NCBI RefSeq assembly: GCF_030252425.1
Contig: NZ_CP126994.1
Coordinates: 4,407,501 to 4,471,500 of the forward strand
Reading direction: 5' to 3'
Origin: Acidisoma sp. PAMC 29798
Lineage (GTDB): Bacteria; Pseudomonadota; Alphaproteobacteria; Acetobacterales; Acetobacteraceae
DNA: 64,000 nt
Shown here in pieces: positions 55,050 to 64,000 of the stretch. The position numbers were made by a program, and so were the translations under genes. Numbering within the stretch: position 1 is the first letter of the stretch; the number at the start of each line of letters is the position of its first letter. The notes under the pieces were generated by a model. That model was not told the origin of the DNA. It saw only the letters and a program-made list of their open reading frames with translations, and ran no database searches.

Positions 55050-58000
55050 ATGCCAAGTCCCCGCATTTATGCCGTTCATCCGCTGCTTGCGGGGCCGCTC
55101 AAGACGTGGGGTCCCTGGTTGGACCGGGCGGCCGCACTCGGTTTCACCCATATCCTCACCGCCCCTGTTTTCGCGGGGCCATCGGTGCTGCTGCCCGCCG
55201 ATTTCGACCGCCCGCATCCGGCCCTCGGCTGGGACGGGCCGGCGACCGAGGCCCTGCATTTCCTGGCCGGCGCCTGCCGCGCACGGGGCTTGACCCCGCT
55301 GATGGAGGTCGGGCTGTCAGCGGTCGCCTCCGGCGGCCGCATCGCCCAGCAGAACGGCTCCCTGTTTCGCGCATCGGAGTCTGAGCGGTCCCTTGACCCG
55401 CGCCGCTACGGCGCGGAGGCGGACGCCGCGCTTGCGCGCTGGGATGACGGGGCGGAGGCTCTGGCGGGTTTCTGGTCTCACCAAATCAGCGCCTGGGATA
55501 ACGCCGGCATCGCGGGCTACAGCCTCGACCTGACCGGAATCCCGCCGGCCATGCTCGCGCCCCTGATCGGGCGCTTGCGCAGCGAAACTCCGTCCCATCT
55601 GCTGGGCTGGACGCCTGGCCTGCCGCGCGAGGCGCTGTCGGCCCTCAAGGGCACGGGCCTGGACTATGTTTTTTCGTCTCTCCCTTGGTGGGACTTCAAG
55701 TCCGACTGGCTATGGGCCGAGGCCGAAGCCCTGCGCCAAATCGCGCCCGCCATCGCTCTGGTCGAAGAGCCCTTCGGCGCGCGCCTGGCCGGCCATGTGA
55801 GTGACATGACACGCTTGGCGGCGACCCAACGCCGCCTGCTGCGGTTCGCAGCCGCCTTCGGCGATGGAATGCTCATGCCCATGGGCTTCGAGGCGAGTGC
55901 CGCCCAGGCGATGGACCCCCGGCGCGACATTCCGGCTGTTCTTCCGCTGGATGCGTCGCTGGCGCAGGAGATCAAGGCCGCCAACCAGCCGCGCCTGTCT
56001 GGGACCCCACGTCTGCTGAGCAGCCCGGATGCCGTATCGCTGGCCTTCATCCGCAGCGAGGCCGATCTGCGCTACGCCGAGGACGCGACCCTCACGGTGG
56101 TCAACACCGACCTTGGCCGGGGCCAAGCAGTCGTGCTCGGGTCATTCCTTGCCTCCATCGGTGGCCGCTTCGTGGCGGAGGGCTTGAGCCCTGACTCCCC
56201 TCTCGCCCTCGATCCGGGTGAGCTGCGCATGATTGCCCTCAAGGCTCAGGCAATCCGCCTGTCTGAGCGGCCGCCGCTTGCGGAGTCCGGCAGGATCGCG
56301 GCCGAAGAACACCGTCGCATCGGCATCGAGGCCGTGTCCCCCACCGTGGATGACGGCCGTTTCCCCGCCAAGCGCATCGCCGGTGAGACGGTCACTGTCG
56401 AAGCCGACATCGTCTGTGACGGGCATGACCAGCTCGGCGTGGTGCTGATGTGGCGATTGGTCGGTGAATGCGACTGGAGCGAGGCGCGGATGCGCCTGCT
56501 CGGCAATGACCGCTGGCAGGCGGTTTTCCCGCTTCAGCAGGTCGGGCTGCACGAATTCGCGGTCGAGGCCTGGCGCGATGCCTATGCGACCTTCAGGGAC
56601 GAACTGTCCAAGAAGCATAACGCGGGCGTGGATGTGCGGGTCGAGATGATCGAGGGCCAGCATCTGATCGAGATGGCGGGCGCGCCGCTCGCCTCCGTCG
56701 CCCGGGCCTTTACGCAGGGGGATAATGCGGAGCGGATTGCGCTGCTTCTCTCTGCCGATGTCGCGGCGGCGATGGCCCGTGCCGACACGCGGCCCTTCGC
56801 CGTGCGGTCTGCCACCTTCCCGGTCGATGCCGATCGTGCCGAGGCGCGCTTCGCGAATTGGTATGAAATCTTCCCGCGCTCGATGAGCGACGACCCGACG
56901 CGTCACGGCACCTTCGCGGATGTCGAGCGGCATTTGCCGCGTATCCGCGACATGGGTTTCGACGTGCTCTATTTTCCGCCAATCCACCCGATCGGCCGCA
57001 GCAATCGCAAGGGGCCGAACAATACGCTGGATGCCGGCGCGAATGATCCGGGCAGCCCCTATGCCATCGGCAGCGCCGACGGCGGGCATGACGCGATACA
57101 CCCGGAACTTGGCAGCCTCGCGGACTTCCAGCATATGCGGCAAGCGGCGGCGGCGCATGGCATGGAACTCGCCCTCGATTTCGCCATCCAGTGCTCGCCT
57201 GATCACCCGTGGTTGAGTGAGCATAAGCGTTGGTTCGCCTGGCGTCCGGACGGCACTATCAAATATGCCGAGAATCCGCCGAAGAAATACCAGGACATCG
57301 TCAATGTCGATTTCTATGCGGAAGAGGCGGTGCCCGATCTTTGGGTCGCGCTGGCCAATGTCGTCATGTTCTGGGCGGAGCAGGGCATTCGCATCTTCCG
57401 TGTCGATAATCCGCACACCAAGCCTTTTCCGTTTTGGGAATGGCTGATTGCCGAGGTGCGCGCCAAATATCCCGGCACGCAATTCTTGGCGGAAGCCTTC
57501 ACGCGGCCGAAGATCATGAACCGCCTCGGCAAGGTCGGCTTCACACAATCCTATACCTATTTCACTTGGCGCAATTCGCGGGCCGAGTTGGAGGAGTATC
57601 TGACGACCCTGACGACGGAGCCGGTATCCGATTTCTTCCGGCCGAACTTCTTCGTCAATACGCCCGACATCAACCCGGTCTTCCTACAAACCTCGGGTCG
57701 CGCCGGGCATCTGCTGCGGGCCGCGCTCGCAGCGACGCTGTCAGGTCTTTGGGGTGTCTATTCCGGCTTCGAGCTATGTGACGCAACGCCCCTGCCGGGG
57801 CGCGAGGAATACCTCGACTCCGAAAAATACCAGATTCGCGCTTGGGATTGGAACCGTCCCGGCAATATCGTCAATGAGATCACGATGCTAAATCGCATTC
57901 GTCGCCAGAATCCGGCGCTTCAAACGCATCTCGGCATCACCTTCCTGCCGTCCAGCAACGCGCAGGTCATGATCTATGAAAAGGCAACACCCGATCGCTC

Positions 58001-58220
58001 CAATGTCGTCATTGTCGCGGCCAACCTCGATCCTCACGCCTACCAGTCTACGGCCTTCGAACTGCCGCTGTACAAGTGGTCGATCCCGGATCAGGGCCGG
58101 ATCGGCGCAGCCGACCTTGTCACTGGTGAGCGGTTCACCTGGACCGGCAAGTGGCAGCGCGTGAACCTCGACCCCTCTTTTCCTTTCGCCCTATGGCGCG
58201 TTCAGCCGGAGATCGTTTAA
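55050..58220 (+). CDS. glgE: Alpha-1,4-glucan:maltose-1-phosphate maltosyltransferase with extra N-terminal domain
   Basis: 1056 aa from ATG 55050, with GGAAAGG 6 bases before; an ATG at 54954 lacks a site. Residues from about 418 form GlgE proper: a DUF3416 beta domain ([19 protein letters not shown]), then the GH13_3 barrel [30 protein letters not shown], nucleophile D786 in [11 protein letters not shown] and acid/base E815 in [10 protein letters not shown]. It adds maltose units from maltose 1-phosphate to alpha-1,4-glucans. Residues 1 to about 415 are an additional barrel-like domain not found in the roughly 660-aa actinobacterial enzyme. Confidence 0.92.
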   Translation: MPSPRIYAVHPLLAGPLKTWGPWLDRAAALGFTHILTAPVFAGPSVLLPADFDRPHPALGWDGPATEALHFLAGACRARGLTPLMEVGLSAVASGGRIAQQNGSLFRASESERSLDPRRYGAEADAALARWDDGAEALAGFWSHQISAWDNAGIAGYSLDLTGIPPAMLAPLIGRLRSETPSHLLGWTPGLPREALSALKGTGLDYVFSSLPWWDFKSDWLWAEAEALRQIAPAIALVEEPFGARLAGHVSDMTRLAATQRRLLRFAAAFGDGMLMPMGFEASAAQAMDPRRDIPAVLPLDASLAQEIKAANQPRLSGTPRLLSSPDAVSLAFIRSEADLRYAEDATLTVVNTDLGRGQAVVLGSFLASIGGRFVAEGLSPDSPLALDPGELRMIALKAQAIRLSERPPLAESGRIAAEEHRRIGIEAVSPTVDDGRFPAKRIAGETVTVEADIVCDGHDQLGVVLMWRLVGECDWSEARMRLLGNDRWQAVFPLQQVGLHEFAVEAWRDAYATFRDELSKKHNAGVDVRVEMIEGQHLIEMAGAPLASVARAFTQGDNAERIALLLSADVAAAMARADTRPFAVRSATFPVDADRAEARFANWYEIFPRSMSDDPTRHGTFADVERHLPRIRDMGFDVLYFPPIHPIGRSNRKGPNNTLDAGANDPGSPYAIGSADGGHDAIHPELGSLADFQHMRQAAAAHGMELALDFAIQCSPDHPWLSEHKRWFAWRPDGTIKYAENPPKKYQDIVNVDFYAEEAVPDLWVALANVVMFWAEQGIRIFRVDNPHTKPFPFWEWLIAEVRAKYPGTQFLAEAFTRPKIMNRLGKVGFTQSYTYFTWRNSRAELEEYLTTLTTEPVSDFFRPNFFVNTPDINPVFLQTSGRAGHLLRAALAATLSGLWGVYSGFELCDATPLPGREEYLDSEKYQIRAWDWNRPGNIVNEITMLNRIRRQNPALQTHLGITFLPSSNAQVMIYEKATPDRSNVVIVAANLDPHAYQSTAFELPLYKWSIPDQGRIGAADLVTGERFTWTGKWQRVNLDPSFPFALWRVQPEIV

Positions 58221-58222
58221 GC

Positions 58223-61200
58223 GTGGATACTGTCACACATCTGCCCCCCGCCCACGAAGATCCGCTTTGGTACAAAGACGCCGTCATCTATCAAGTCCAT
58301 ATCAAGTCCTTTTTCGACGCCAATAATGATGGCGTCGGTGATTTTCCGGGCCTGCTGCAAAAGCTGGACTATGTCGCGGAACTCGGCGTCACCGCGATCT
58401 GGCTTTTGCCCTTCTATCCCTCGCCCCGCCGTGACGATGGCTATGACATCGCCGACTACCGCAATGTGCATGCCGATTACGGCACGCTGGATGACGTGAA
58501 GCGCTTCATCGAGGCAGCGCATGCGCGTGGCCTGCGGGTGATCACTGAACTCGTCATCAACCACACCAGCGATCAGCATCCGTGGTTCCAGGCCGCGCGC
58601 GCTGCACCGATTGGATCACCGGAGCGGGACTTCTATGTCTGGTCCGATACCGACACGAAATACGCGGGCACGCGGGTTATTTTCGTCGATACCGAAAAGA
58701 GCAACTGGACCTGGGATGATAAAGCCCAAGCCTATTACTGGCACCGGTTCTATTCCCATCAGCCGGATCTGAACTTCGACAATCCGGCGGTGATCGAGGA
58801 AGTGCTGTCGGTGATGCGCTTCTGGATCGATATGGGCATCGACGGCCTTCGCTTGGATGCCGTGCCTTATCTGGTGGAGCGCGAGGGCACGAATAACGAA
58901 AACCTCGCCGAGACCCATGCGATTCTGAAAACGATCCGCAAGGCGCTGGATGCCCATGCACCGGGGCGCATGCTGCTGGCCGAAGCCAATCAATGGCCCG
59001 AGGATGCGCAGATCTATTTCGGCGATGGCGACGAATGCCATATGTCCTTCAATTTCCCCCTGATGCCGCGCATGTATATGGCGATCGCGCGCGAAGACCG
59101 TTTCCCGATTACCGATATCATGCGGCAGACGCCCGAAATTCCAGAGAATTGCCAATGGGCAATTTTCCTTCGCAACCATGACGAACTTACCCTCGAGATG
59201 GTCACGGATACCGAGCGTGATTATCTATGGGAGACCTATGCTCGCGATCGGCGCGCGCGCATCAATCTCGGGATCAGGCGCAGACTGGCGCCGCTGTTGG
59301 AGCGCGACCGTCGGCGTATCGAGTTGATGAACGGGTTGCTGCTGTCGCTGCCTGGGACGCCGGTGATTTATTACGGTGATGAAATCGGCATGGGTGACAA
59401 TATCCATCTCGGCGACCGCGATGGCGTGCGCACGCCGATGCAGTGGTCCTACGATCGCAATGGTGGCTTTTCACGGGCCGATCCGGCGTCGCTCGTGCTA
59501 CCCGCGATCATGGATCCGCTCTATGGATTCCAGGCGCTGAATGTCGAGGCGCAGGAAACCGACCAGCATTCCTTGCTGCATTGGACCCGGCGCATGCTGG
59601 CGGTGCGCAAAAGCCACCCCGCCTTCGGGCGCGGAACGCTGAAATTCCTCTATCCCGGCAATCGCAAAATCTTCGCTTACCTGCGCGAAATCGGCGGTGA
59701 CGCTCCGGAAACCGTGCTTTGCGTCTGCAACCTGTCGCGCACCGCGCAGGCGGTGGAGCTTGATCTCTCATCCTATGTCGGCCGCACCCCCGTGGATATC
59801 GTCGGTGGGTCGGTATTTCCGCCGATCGGGCAGCTCACCTATTTGCTGACGCTCGCCCCCTATGGCGCCTTTTGGTTCTTGCTGACGGAGGAGACGACCT
59901 TGCCGGTCTGGCACACGCCCGCATCCGAACCCTTGCCGGAATTCCCGACCATCGTCATTCGCGGCGGCATCGGGGAGGCGCTGAAACTGCCCGGCCTGAA
60001 CATCCTGCAAACCGAGTCGCTTCCCGCCTATATCCCCAAGCGACGGTGGTTCGCCAATAAGGGGCAGGCGATCGATGGGCTGTCTGTGGCCTATGCCGTG
60101 CCGCTGCCGGGTGCTGCCGATGTGCTGCTCGCGGAAGTGGAAACCAAGCAGGGCGATCAGACAGACCGTTACGTGCTGCCGCTGGCCATCGCCTGGGAAG
60201 GTGACACGACCGTGCCGTTGGCACAGCAACTGGCACTGGCCCGCGTGCGACAGGTGCGCCGCGTGGGCTGGATCACGGACGGCTTCGCGATCGACGAGTT
60301 TGCTCTCGCAACGCTGAACAATCTCATTGCAGGCGGGTCCGTGCCCCTGCCGCACGGCGGCGAGATTCGCTTCATCCCGACCTCGATCGCGTCCTCCGTG
60401 CATTTGGCGGCCCATCCGGAAGTGCGGCGGTTCGGGGCCGAGCAATCCAACAGTTCCTTGGTCGTGGGCGAGGCTGTGGTATTGAAGATCCTGCGCCATG
60501 TCAGCCAAGGCATCCATCCCGAAGGCGAGATGACGCGGTATCTCACCGAACGCGGCTTCGGCAACACCGCGCCGCTGGTCGGCGAAGTGGTGCGCATCGA
60601 TGCCGACGGCACACCCAATACCATCATGATCGCGCAGAATTTCGTGCGCAATCAGGGTGATGCCTGGACCTGGACGCTCGATTTCCTGGCCCGCGCGGTG
60701 GCGGAGATCGCGGTCGTCGGGCCTGCGGATCCGACGAAGGATGATCCCTTCTCGACCTATACCGGCTTTGCGATGGCCATGGGCCTGCGGCTGGGTGAAT
60801 TGCATGCCGTGCTCTCTTTGCCGACCGACAATGCAGACTTCGCGCCGGAAGTCGCTAATGATGCGATTGTGGCAGATTGGGCGGCCTCGGCCATCGAACA
60901 GGTGAAGCTCGCCTATGGTCTTTTGGCCGGCAAGCAAGATTGGCCTGATACGGAGAGTGAGGCGCTGGCGGCCTCGCTGTTGGAACAGTCTGATGCGCTC
61001 GAAAGCGCGCTCGTCCGGCTCGCAGGCGAGGGGCGTGGCGCGCTGCGCACCCGGGTCCATGGGGACTTCCACCTCGGCCAGATTCTGGTCGTGCAGGACG
61101 ATGCCTATATCATCGACTTCGAAGGCGAGCCCGCGCGGCCGCTGGAGCAGCGCCGCATGAAGTCCAGCGGGCTGCGCGATGTCGCTGGCGTGCTGCGTAG

Positions 61201-61531
61201 CTTTGACTATGCAACGGCGGCGGCCGAGGCCGCTCCGGGTCGGGTCGCCCTCTCCCCGCAGGCGGCGGAGCGGCATCTGATTTTGCTTGAGCAGTTCAAC
61301 ACGCGGGCTAAGGCCGCCTTCCTGGGCGCTTATTCGACAGCCCTTGAAGCCGCCGCGCATCCTTGGATTTCCAAGGCGGCGGAGGCACCGCTGCTCGATC
61401 TGTTCCTCATCGAAAAGGCGGCCTACGAAATCCGCTATGAGATTGCAAACCGGCCGACCTGGCTGCGCATTCCGCTGCGCGGATTGCATGACATCGTGAC
61501 GCGCGTTCTGACGGCTGGAGAAGATGCATGA
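58223..61531 (+). CDS. treS: Trehalose synthase - maltokinase fusion
   Basis: 1102 aa from GTG 58223, two bases after the glgE stop. The TreS part (about 1-560) isomerises trehalose and maltose: [20 protein letters not shown], nucleophile D212 in [10 protein letters not shown]254 in [10 protein letters not shown] and D320 in RNHDELT. The maltokinase part (about 600-1102) phosphorylates maltose: [10 protein letters not shown] with catalytic D948 and IDFEGEP with D965. Fusion of the two activities is known in Proteobacteria. Its product, maltose 1-phosphate, feeds GlgE. The stop overlaps glgB by 4 bases. Confidence 0.95.
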   Translation: MDTVTHLPPAHEDPLWYKDAVIYQVHIKSFFDANNDGVGDFPGLLQKLDYVAELGVTAIWLLPFYPSPRRDDGYDIADYRNVHADYGTLDDVKRFIEAAHARGLRVITELVINHTSDQHPWFQAARAAPIGSPERDFYVWSDTDTKYAGTRVIFVDTEKSNWTWDDKAQAYYWHRFYSHQPDLNFDNPAVIEEVLSVMRFWIDMGIDGLRLDAVPYLVEREGTNNENLAETHAILKTIRKALDAHAPGRMLLAEANQWPEDAQIYFGDGDECHMSFNFPLMPRMYMAIAREDRFPITDIMRQTPEIPENCQWAIFLRNHDELTLEMVTDTERDYLWETYARDRRARINLGIRRRLAPLLERDRRRIELMNGLLLSLPGTPVIYYGDEIGMGDNIHLGDRDGVRTPMQWSYDRNGGFSRADPASLVLPAIMDPLYGFQALNVEAQETDQHSLLHWTRRMLAVRKSHPAFGRGTLKFLYPGNRKIFAYLREIGGDAPETVLCVCNLSRTAQAVELDLSSYVGRTPVDIVGGSVFPPIGQLTYLLTLAPYGAFWFLLTEETTLPVWHTPASEPLPEFPTIVIRGGIGEALKLPGLNILQTESLPAYIPKRRWFANKGQAIDGLSVAYAVPLPGAADVLLAEVETKQGDQTDRYVLPLAIAWEGDTTVPLAQQLALARVRQVRRVGWITDGFAIDEFALATLNNLIAGGSVPLPHGGEIRFIPTSIASSVHLAAHPEVRRFGAEQSNSSLVVGEAVVLKILRHVSQGIHPEGEMTRYLTERGFGNTAPLVGEVVRIDADGTPNTIMIAQNFVRNQGDAWTWTLDFLARAVAEIAVVGPADPTKDDPFSTYTGFAMAMGLRLGELHAVLSLPTDNADFAPEVANDAIVADWAASAIEQVKLAYGLLAGKQDWPDTESEALAASLLEQSDALESALVRLAGEGRGALRTRVHGDFHLGQILVVQDDAYIIDFEGEPARPLEQRRMKSSGLRDVAGVLRSFDYATAAAEAAPGRVALSPQAAERHLILLEQFNTRAKAAFLGAYSTALEAAAHPWISKAAEAPLLDLFLIEKAAYEIRYEIANRPTWLRIPLRGLHDIVTRVLTAGEDA

Positions 61532-63729
61532 ACGACGTGATCCAGACGGCACATGCGGGCCTGCCGGACTTCGCCGCCGTCGATGCCATTGTGAATGCGC
61601 GGCATGGCGATCCCTTTTCCATTCTCGGTCCGCATGACTGCGAGGGCGGCTGTGCGGTGCGGACCTTCCAGCCTGGTGCGACTTCGGTCGAGGTGATCGA
61701 CGCCGGAGGCGAGCGCCTTCTCGCCAAGCTCGACTGCATCGACGCGGCCGGATTCTGGAACGGCGTCATGCCGGCACGCATGCCGTATCTGCTGCGGATC
61801 ACGACGAGGGACGCGGTGCGTGTCACGGAAGATCCTTATGCCTTCGGCCCGTCCCTCGGCGAAGTTGATATTCATCTGCTCGCGGAAGGGCGGCATCGGG
61901 AACTGGGTGCCAAGTTGGGTGCGCATCTCGTCACGCAAAGCGGTGTGCCCGGCACGCGCTTCGCCGTTTGGGCGCCGAATGCGCGGCGCGTTTCCGTTGT
62001 CGGTAGCTTCAACGGATGGGACGGCCGCTGCCATCCGATGCGCAAACAAACGGGCGCCGGCATCTGGGAGATGTTCATCCCCCGCATCGGCGCCGGCACG
62101 CTCTATAAATACGAACTGACGGGGCCAGACGGATCGGTTTTGCCCTTGAAGGCGGATCCGGTGGCGGCGGCGGCGCAGAAGCCGCCAGAGACCGCGTCCA
62201 TCGTCGTCGATGAGCGTTTGCGCTGGACCGATGAGGCTTGGCTCGCGCGGCGCACAGAGACCGGTCTGCCCAATGCGCCGATTTCGATCTATGAGATGCA
62301 TGCGGCGTCCTGGCTGCCGGAGAGCGACGACACCGCCGATGTCTGGACGCAGCTTTCCGAAAAGCTCGTGCCTTATGTGAAGGCGATGGGCTTTACGCAT
62401 ATCGAGTTCATGCCAATCATGGAGCATCCCTTCGGCGGCAGTTGGGGCTACCAACCGCTCGGCCAGTTCGCGCCGAGCGCGCGCCTGGGGTCGCCCGAGA
62501 ATTTCGGCAAGCTGATCGATCGCTGCCATGAGGCCGGCATTGGCGTTATTCTCGATTGGGTGCCGGCGCATTTCCCGACCGATGCCCATGGCCTCGCCCG
62601 CTTTGATGGCACGGCGCTGTATGAGCATGCCGATCCGAAGGAAGGATTCCATCAAGACTGGAACACCTATATCTTCAATCTAGGCCGCAATGAAGTGCGC
62701 GGCTTCCTGATCGGAAGCGCGCTGCATTGGCTGGAGCATTACCATGTCGACGGTCTTCGCATGGATGCCGTCGCTTCGATGCTCTACCGCGATTACAGCC
62801 GCAAGCAGGGCCAGTGGGTGCCGAACCAATATGGCGGACGTGAGAACCTGGAATCAGTGTCCTTCATCCAGGAACTGTCACGCGAAATGCGTAGCCGCTG
62901 CCCGGGCACTTTGCTGATCGCCGAGGAAAGCACGTCCTGGCCCGGCGTCAGCCATCCGGTCGAGAACGGTGGTCTGGGCTTCGACTATAAGTGGAACATG
63001 GGCTGGATGCATGACAGCCTGGGCTACATGGAGGAGGCCAGCATCAATCGCCGCTGGCATCATGACAGCCTGACTTTCGGCCTCGTCTATGCCTTTTCCG
63101 AGAAGTTCGTGCTGCCACTGTCGCATGATGAGGTCGTCTACGGCAAAGGCTCGCTCATCAACAAAATGCCCGGGGATCGCTGGCAGAAATTCGCCAATCT
63201 GCGCGCCTATTTCGGCTTCATGTGGACCCATCCTGGCAAGAAGCTGATGTTCATGGGCGGCGAAATCGCGCAGGAGCGCGAATGGAACCACGATCGTCCC
63301 TTGGATTGGTGGGTGCTGGATCAAGATGATCACGCCGGCGTTCACCGCCTGATGCGCGACCTCAATCTTCTGTATCGCGACCATGCGGCGCTGCATCGGC
63401 ATGATTGCGATCCGTCGGGCTTCCGTTGGGTGGTGCTGCATGACCGCGAGCAAAGCGTTTTCGCCTATTTGCGTCAGGGTGACGAGGGCGATGCGCCGAT
63501 GCTGGTCGTGTGCAATTTCACGCCCGTACCGCGCTATGGCTATCGCCTTGGCGTGCCGCGCTCCGGCGTATGGCACGAGGTGCTGAACACGGACGCCCTG
63601 AATTATGGCGGATCGAATGTCGGCAATGGCGGATCTGTTTCCGCCGAGGACACGCCCTGGGGCGAGTTCCCGTGCTCGGTGTCGCTCGTTCTTCCGCCGC
63701 TATCGACGGTCGTCTTCAAGGCGGGTTGA
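61528..63729 (+). CDS. glgB: 1,4-alpha-glucan branching enzyme
   Basis: 733 aa. Order: N-terminal domain ([20 protein letters not shown]), CBM48 ([20 protein letters not shown] near 145), GH13 barrel with [20 protein letters not shown], nucleophile D413 in [13 protein letters not shown], acid/base E466 in [11 protein letters not shown], and [16 protein letters not shown]-terminal beta domain ends [11 protein letters not shown]. It introduces alpha-1,6 branches into the glucan made by GlgE. The ATG lies inside the treS stop, so the three genes form one translation unit. Confidence 0.96.
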   Translation: MNDVIQTAHAGLPDFAAVDAIVNARHGDPFSILGPHDCEGGCAVRTFQPGATSVEVIDAGGERLLAKLDCIDAAGFWNGVMPARMPYLLRITTRDAVRVTEDPYAFGPSLGEVDIHLLAEGRHRELGAKLGAHLVTQSGVPGTRFAVWAPNARRVSVVGSFNGWDGRCHPMRKQTGAGIWEMFIPRIGAGTLYKYELTGPDGSVLPLKADPVAAAAQKPPETASIVVDERLRWTDEAWLARRTETGLPNAPISIYEMHAASWLPESDDTADVWTQLSEKLVPYVKAMGFTHIEFMPIMEHPFGGSWGYQPLGQFAPSARLGSPENFGKLIDRCHEAGIGVILDWVPAHFPTDAHGLARFDGTALYEHADPKEGFHQDWNTYIFNLGRNEVRGFLIGSALHWLEHYHVDGLRMDAVASMLYRDYSRKQGQWVPNQYGGRENLESVSFIQELSREMRSRCPGTLLIAEESTSWPGVSHPVENGGLGFDYKWNMGWMHDSLGYMEEASINRRWHHDSLTFGLVYAFSEKFVLPLSHDEVVYGKGSLINKMPGDRWQKFANLRAYFGFMWTHPGKKLMFMGGEIAQEREWNHDRPLDWWVLDQDDHAGVHRLMRDLNLLYRDHAALHRHDCDPSGFRWVVLHDREQSVFAYLRQGDEGDAPMLVVCNFTPVPRYGYRLGVPRSGVWHEVLNTDALNYGGSNVGNGGSVSAEDTPWGEFPCSVSLVLPPLSTVVFKAG

Positions 63730-63736
63730 TCATCAT

Positions 63737-63767
63737 CGTCATCCGCGCATCACGTGCGCGGATGACG
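63737..63767. repeat. Single-arm REP-like hairpin after glgB
   Basis: A perfect 13-bp stem CGTCATCCGCGCA / TGCGCGGATGACG with the loop TCACG, 8 bases after the glgB stop. It equals the outer CGTC/GACG pairing of the four-way elements closed on one 9-bp arm. No T tract follows, so it is more likely an mRNA-end stabiliser or a convergent terminator than a classical one. Confidence 0.75.
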
Positions 63768-63783
63768 GCTCTCTTCGAAGCAG

Positions 63784-63999
63784 TTACGGCGCGGGTGCCG
63801 TCGTCTGAGTCGTTGTGGTGCTGGAGGTTGCCGGGCTGAACAAGGTCGGCGGCGTTGTGGTCGTGGTCTTTTCAGTCGTGGTCGTGCTGGAGGCGCTGTT
63901 GTCGGGCGGTGCCGAGAAGACGCATCCGCCCAATGCCAAAGTGCCGCCAAGAAGCGAAAGACCCAGGGCGAGGCGCGTGCCGAATTTATGGCTGATCAT
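63784..63999 (-). CDS. Small Thr-rich putative lipoprotein
   Basis: 71 aa with its ATG one base from the window edge. The signal segment FGTRLALGLSLLGGTLALGG ends in the lipobox LGGC; the mature protein would start CVFSAPPDNSASS. The rest is low-complexity Thr, Ser and Pro (EKTTTTTPPTLF, TSSTTTTQTTAPAP), like an extended periplasmic or cell-envelope tail. No family recognised. An upstream start outside the window cannot be excluded. Confidence 0.55.
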   Translation of the reverse strand: MISHKFGTRLALGLSLLGGTLALGGCVFSAPPDNSASSTTTTEKTTTTTPPTLFSPATSSTTTTQTTAPAP

Positions 64000-64000
64000 C

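Noticed and set aside
56142-57548. A 468-codon minus-strand frame across glgE
   Set aside because: It is antisense to the catalytic core of GlgE, with shadow composition and no motif.

Overview
The window is a GC-rich bacterial chromosome segment, most likely from an alphaproteobacterium of the Rhodospirillales/Acetobacteraceae type. That placement is an inference from gene content: the 23S-5S-tRNA-fMet order, the TreS-maltokinase/GlgE/GlgB alpha-glucan operon, an Entner-Doudoroff gene set, alphaproteobacterial REP palindromes and a glycan cluster resembling the plant-associated 'rhizo-twelve' loci. A 16S sequence is not present to confirm it.

Layout. 1-2753: 3' part of a 23S rRNA gene, 5S, tRNA-fMet and a terminator hairpin. 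2761-5371: an intact IS66-family element with a perfect 8-bp target duplication, lodged between the rRNA operon and a convergent sugar ABC transporter operon. 5388-8538: two permeases and a binding protein (minus strand, no ATPase). 8642-10860: a questin-oxidase-like protein coupled to a cytosine-deaminase-like amidohydrolase. 10971-20773: eight head-to-tail genes, seven junctions overlapping by 1 to 4 bases, encoding three sugar-nucleotide SDR activities (one fused to a glycoside hydrolase-like domain), a B12/radical SAM protein and four glycosyltransferases; this is the most system-like region. 20810-27315: an RND tripartite efflux operon with a small lipoprotein. 27512-28944: its likely TetR repressor and an SDR. 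The gap between pump and regulator carries two near-identical 16-bp palindromes.

29046-35123: a second sugar ABC operon with two tandem paralogous binding proteins, two permeases, a CutC protein and a ROK kinase, again without an ATPase. 35127-38047: an aldehyde dehydrogenase and a divergent FAD-linked hydroxyacid dehydrogenase. 38207-41845: PLP decarboxylase, KDPG aldolase, KDG-type kinase and a phosphoribosyltransferase in one tight operon. 41922-46138: small orphans, DUF3429, a CNNM/CorC-type protein, an alpha/beta hydrolase and an acid phosphatase. 46237-48606: a MocR regulator, a DUF1127 protein and a BrnT toxin with an XRE-type partner. 48711-52397: an AI-2E family transporter fused to a degenerate B12-binding-like domain, a glycine-rich RTX-like protein and DUF423. 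52492-54763: tRNA-Pro(CGG), edd and a free-standing lipoyl-domain protein. 55050-63729: glgE, treS-mak and glgB, a complete maltose-1-phosphate route from trehalose to branched alpha-glucan. A Thr-rich lipoprotein closes the window.

Themes: carbohydrate import and catabolism through the Entner-Doudoroff route (edd, eda, kdgK, ROK kinase, two CUT1 transporters), glycan synthesis (the eight-gene cluster and the GlgE pathway), and several intergenic palindromic repeats. Two of the repeats fold into the same four-way-junction architecture with different but compensating sequences.
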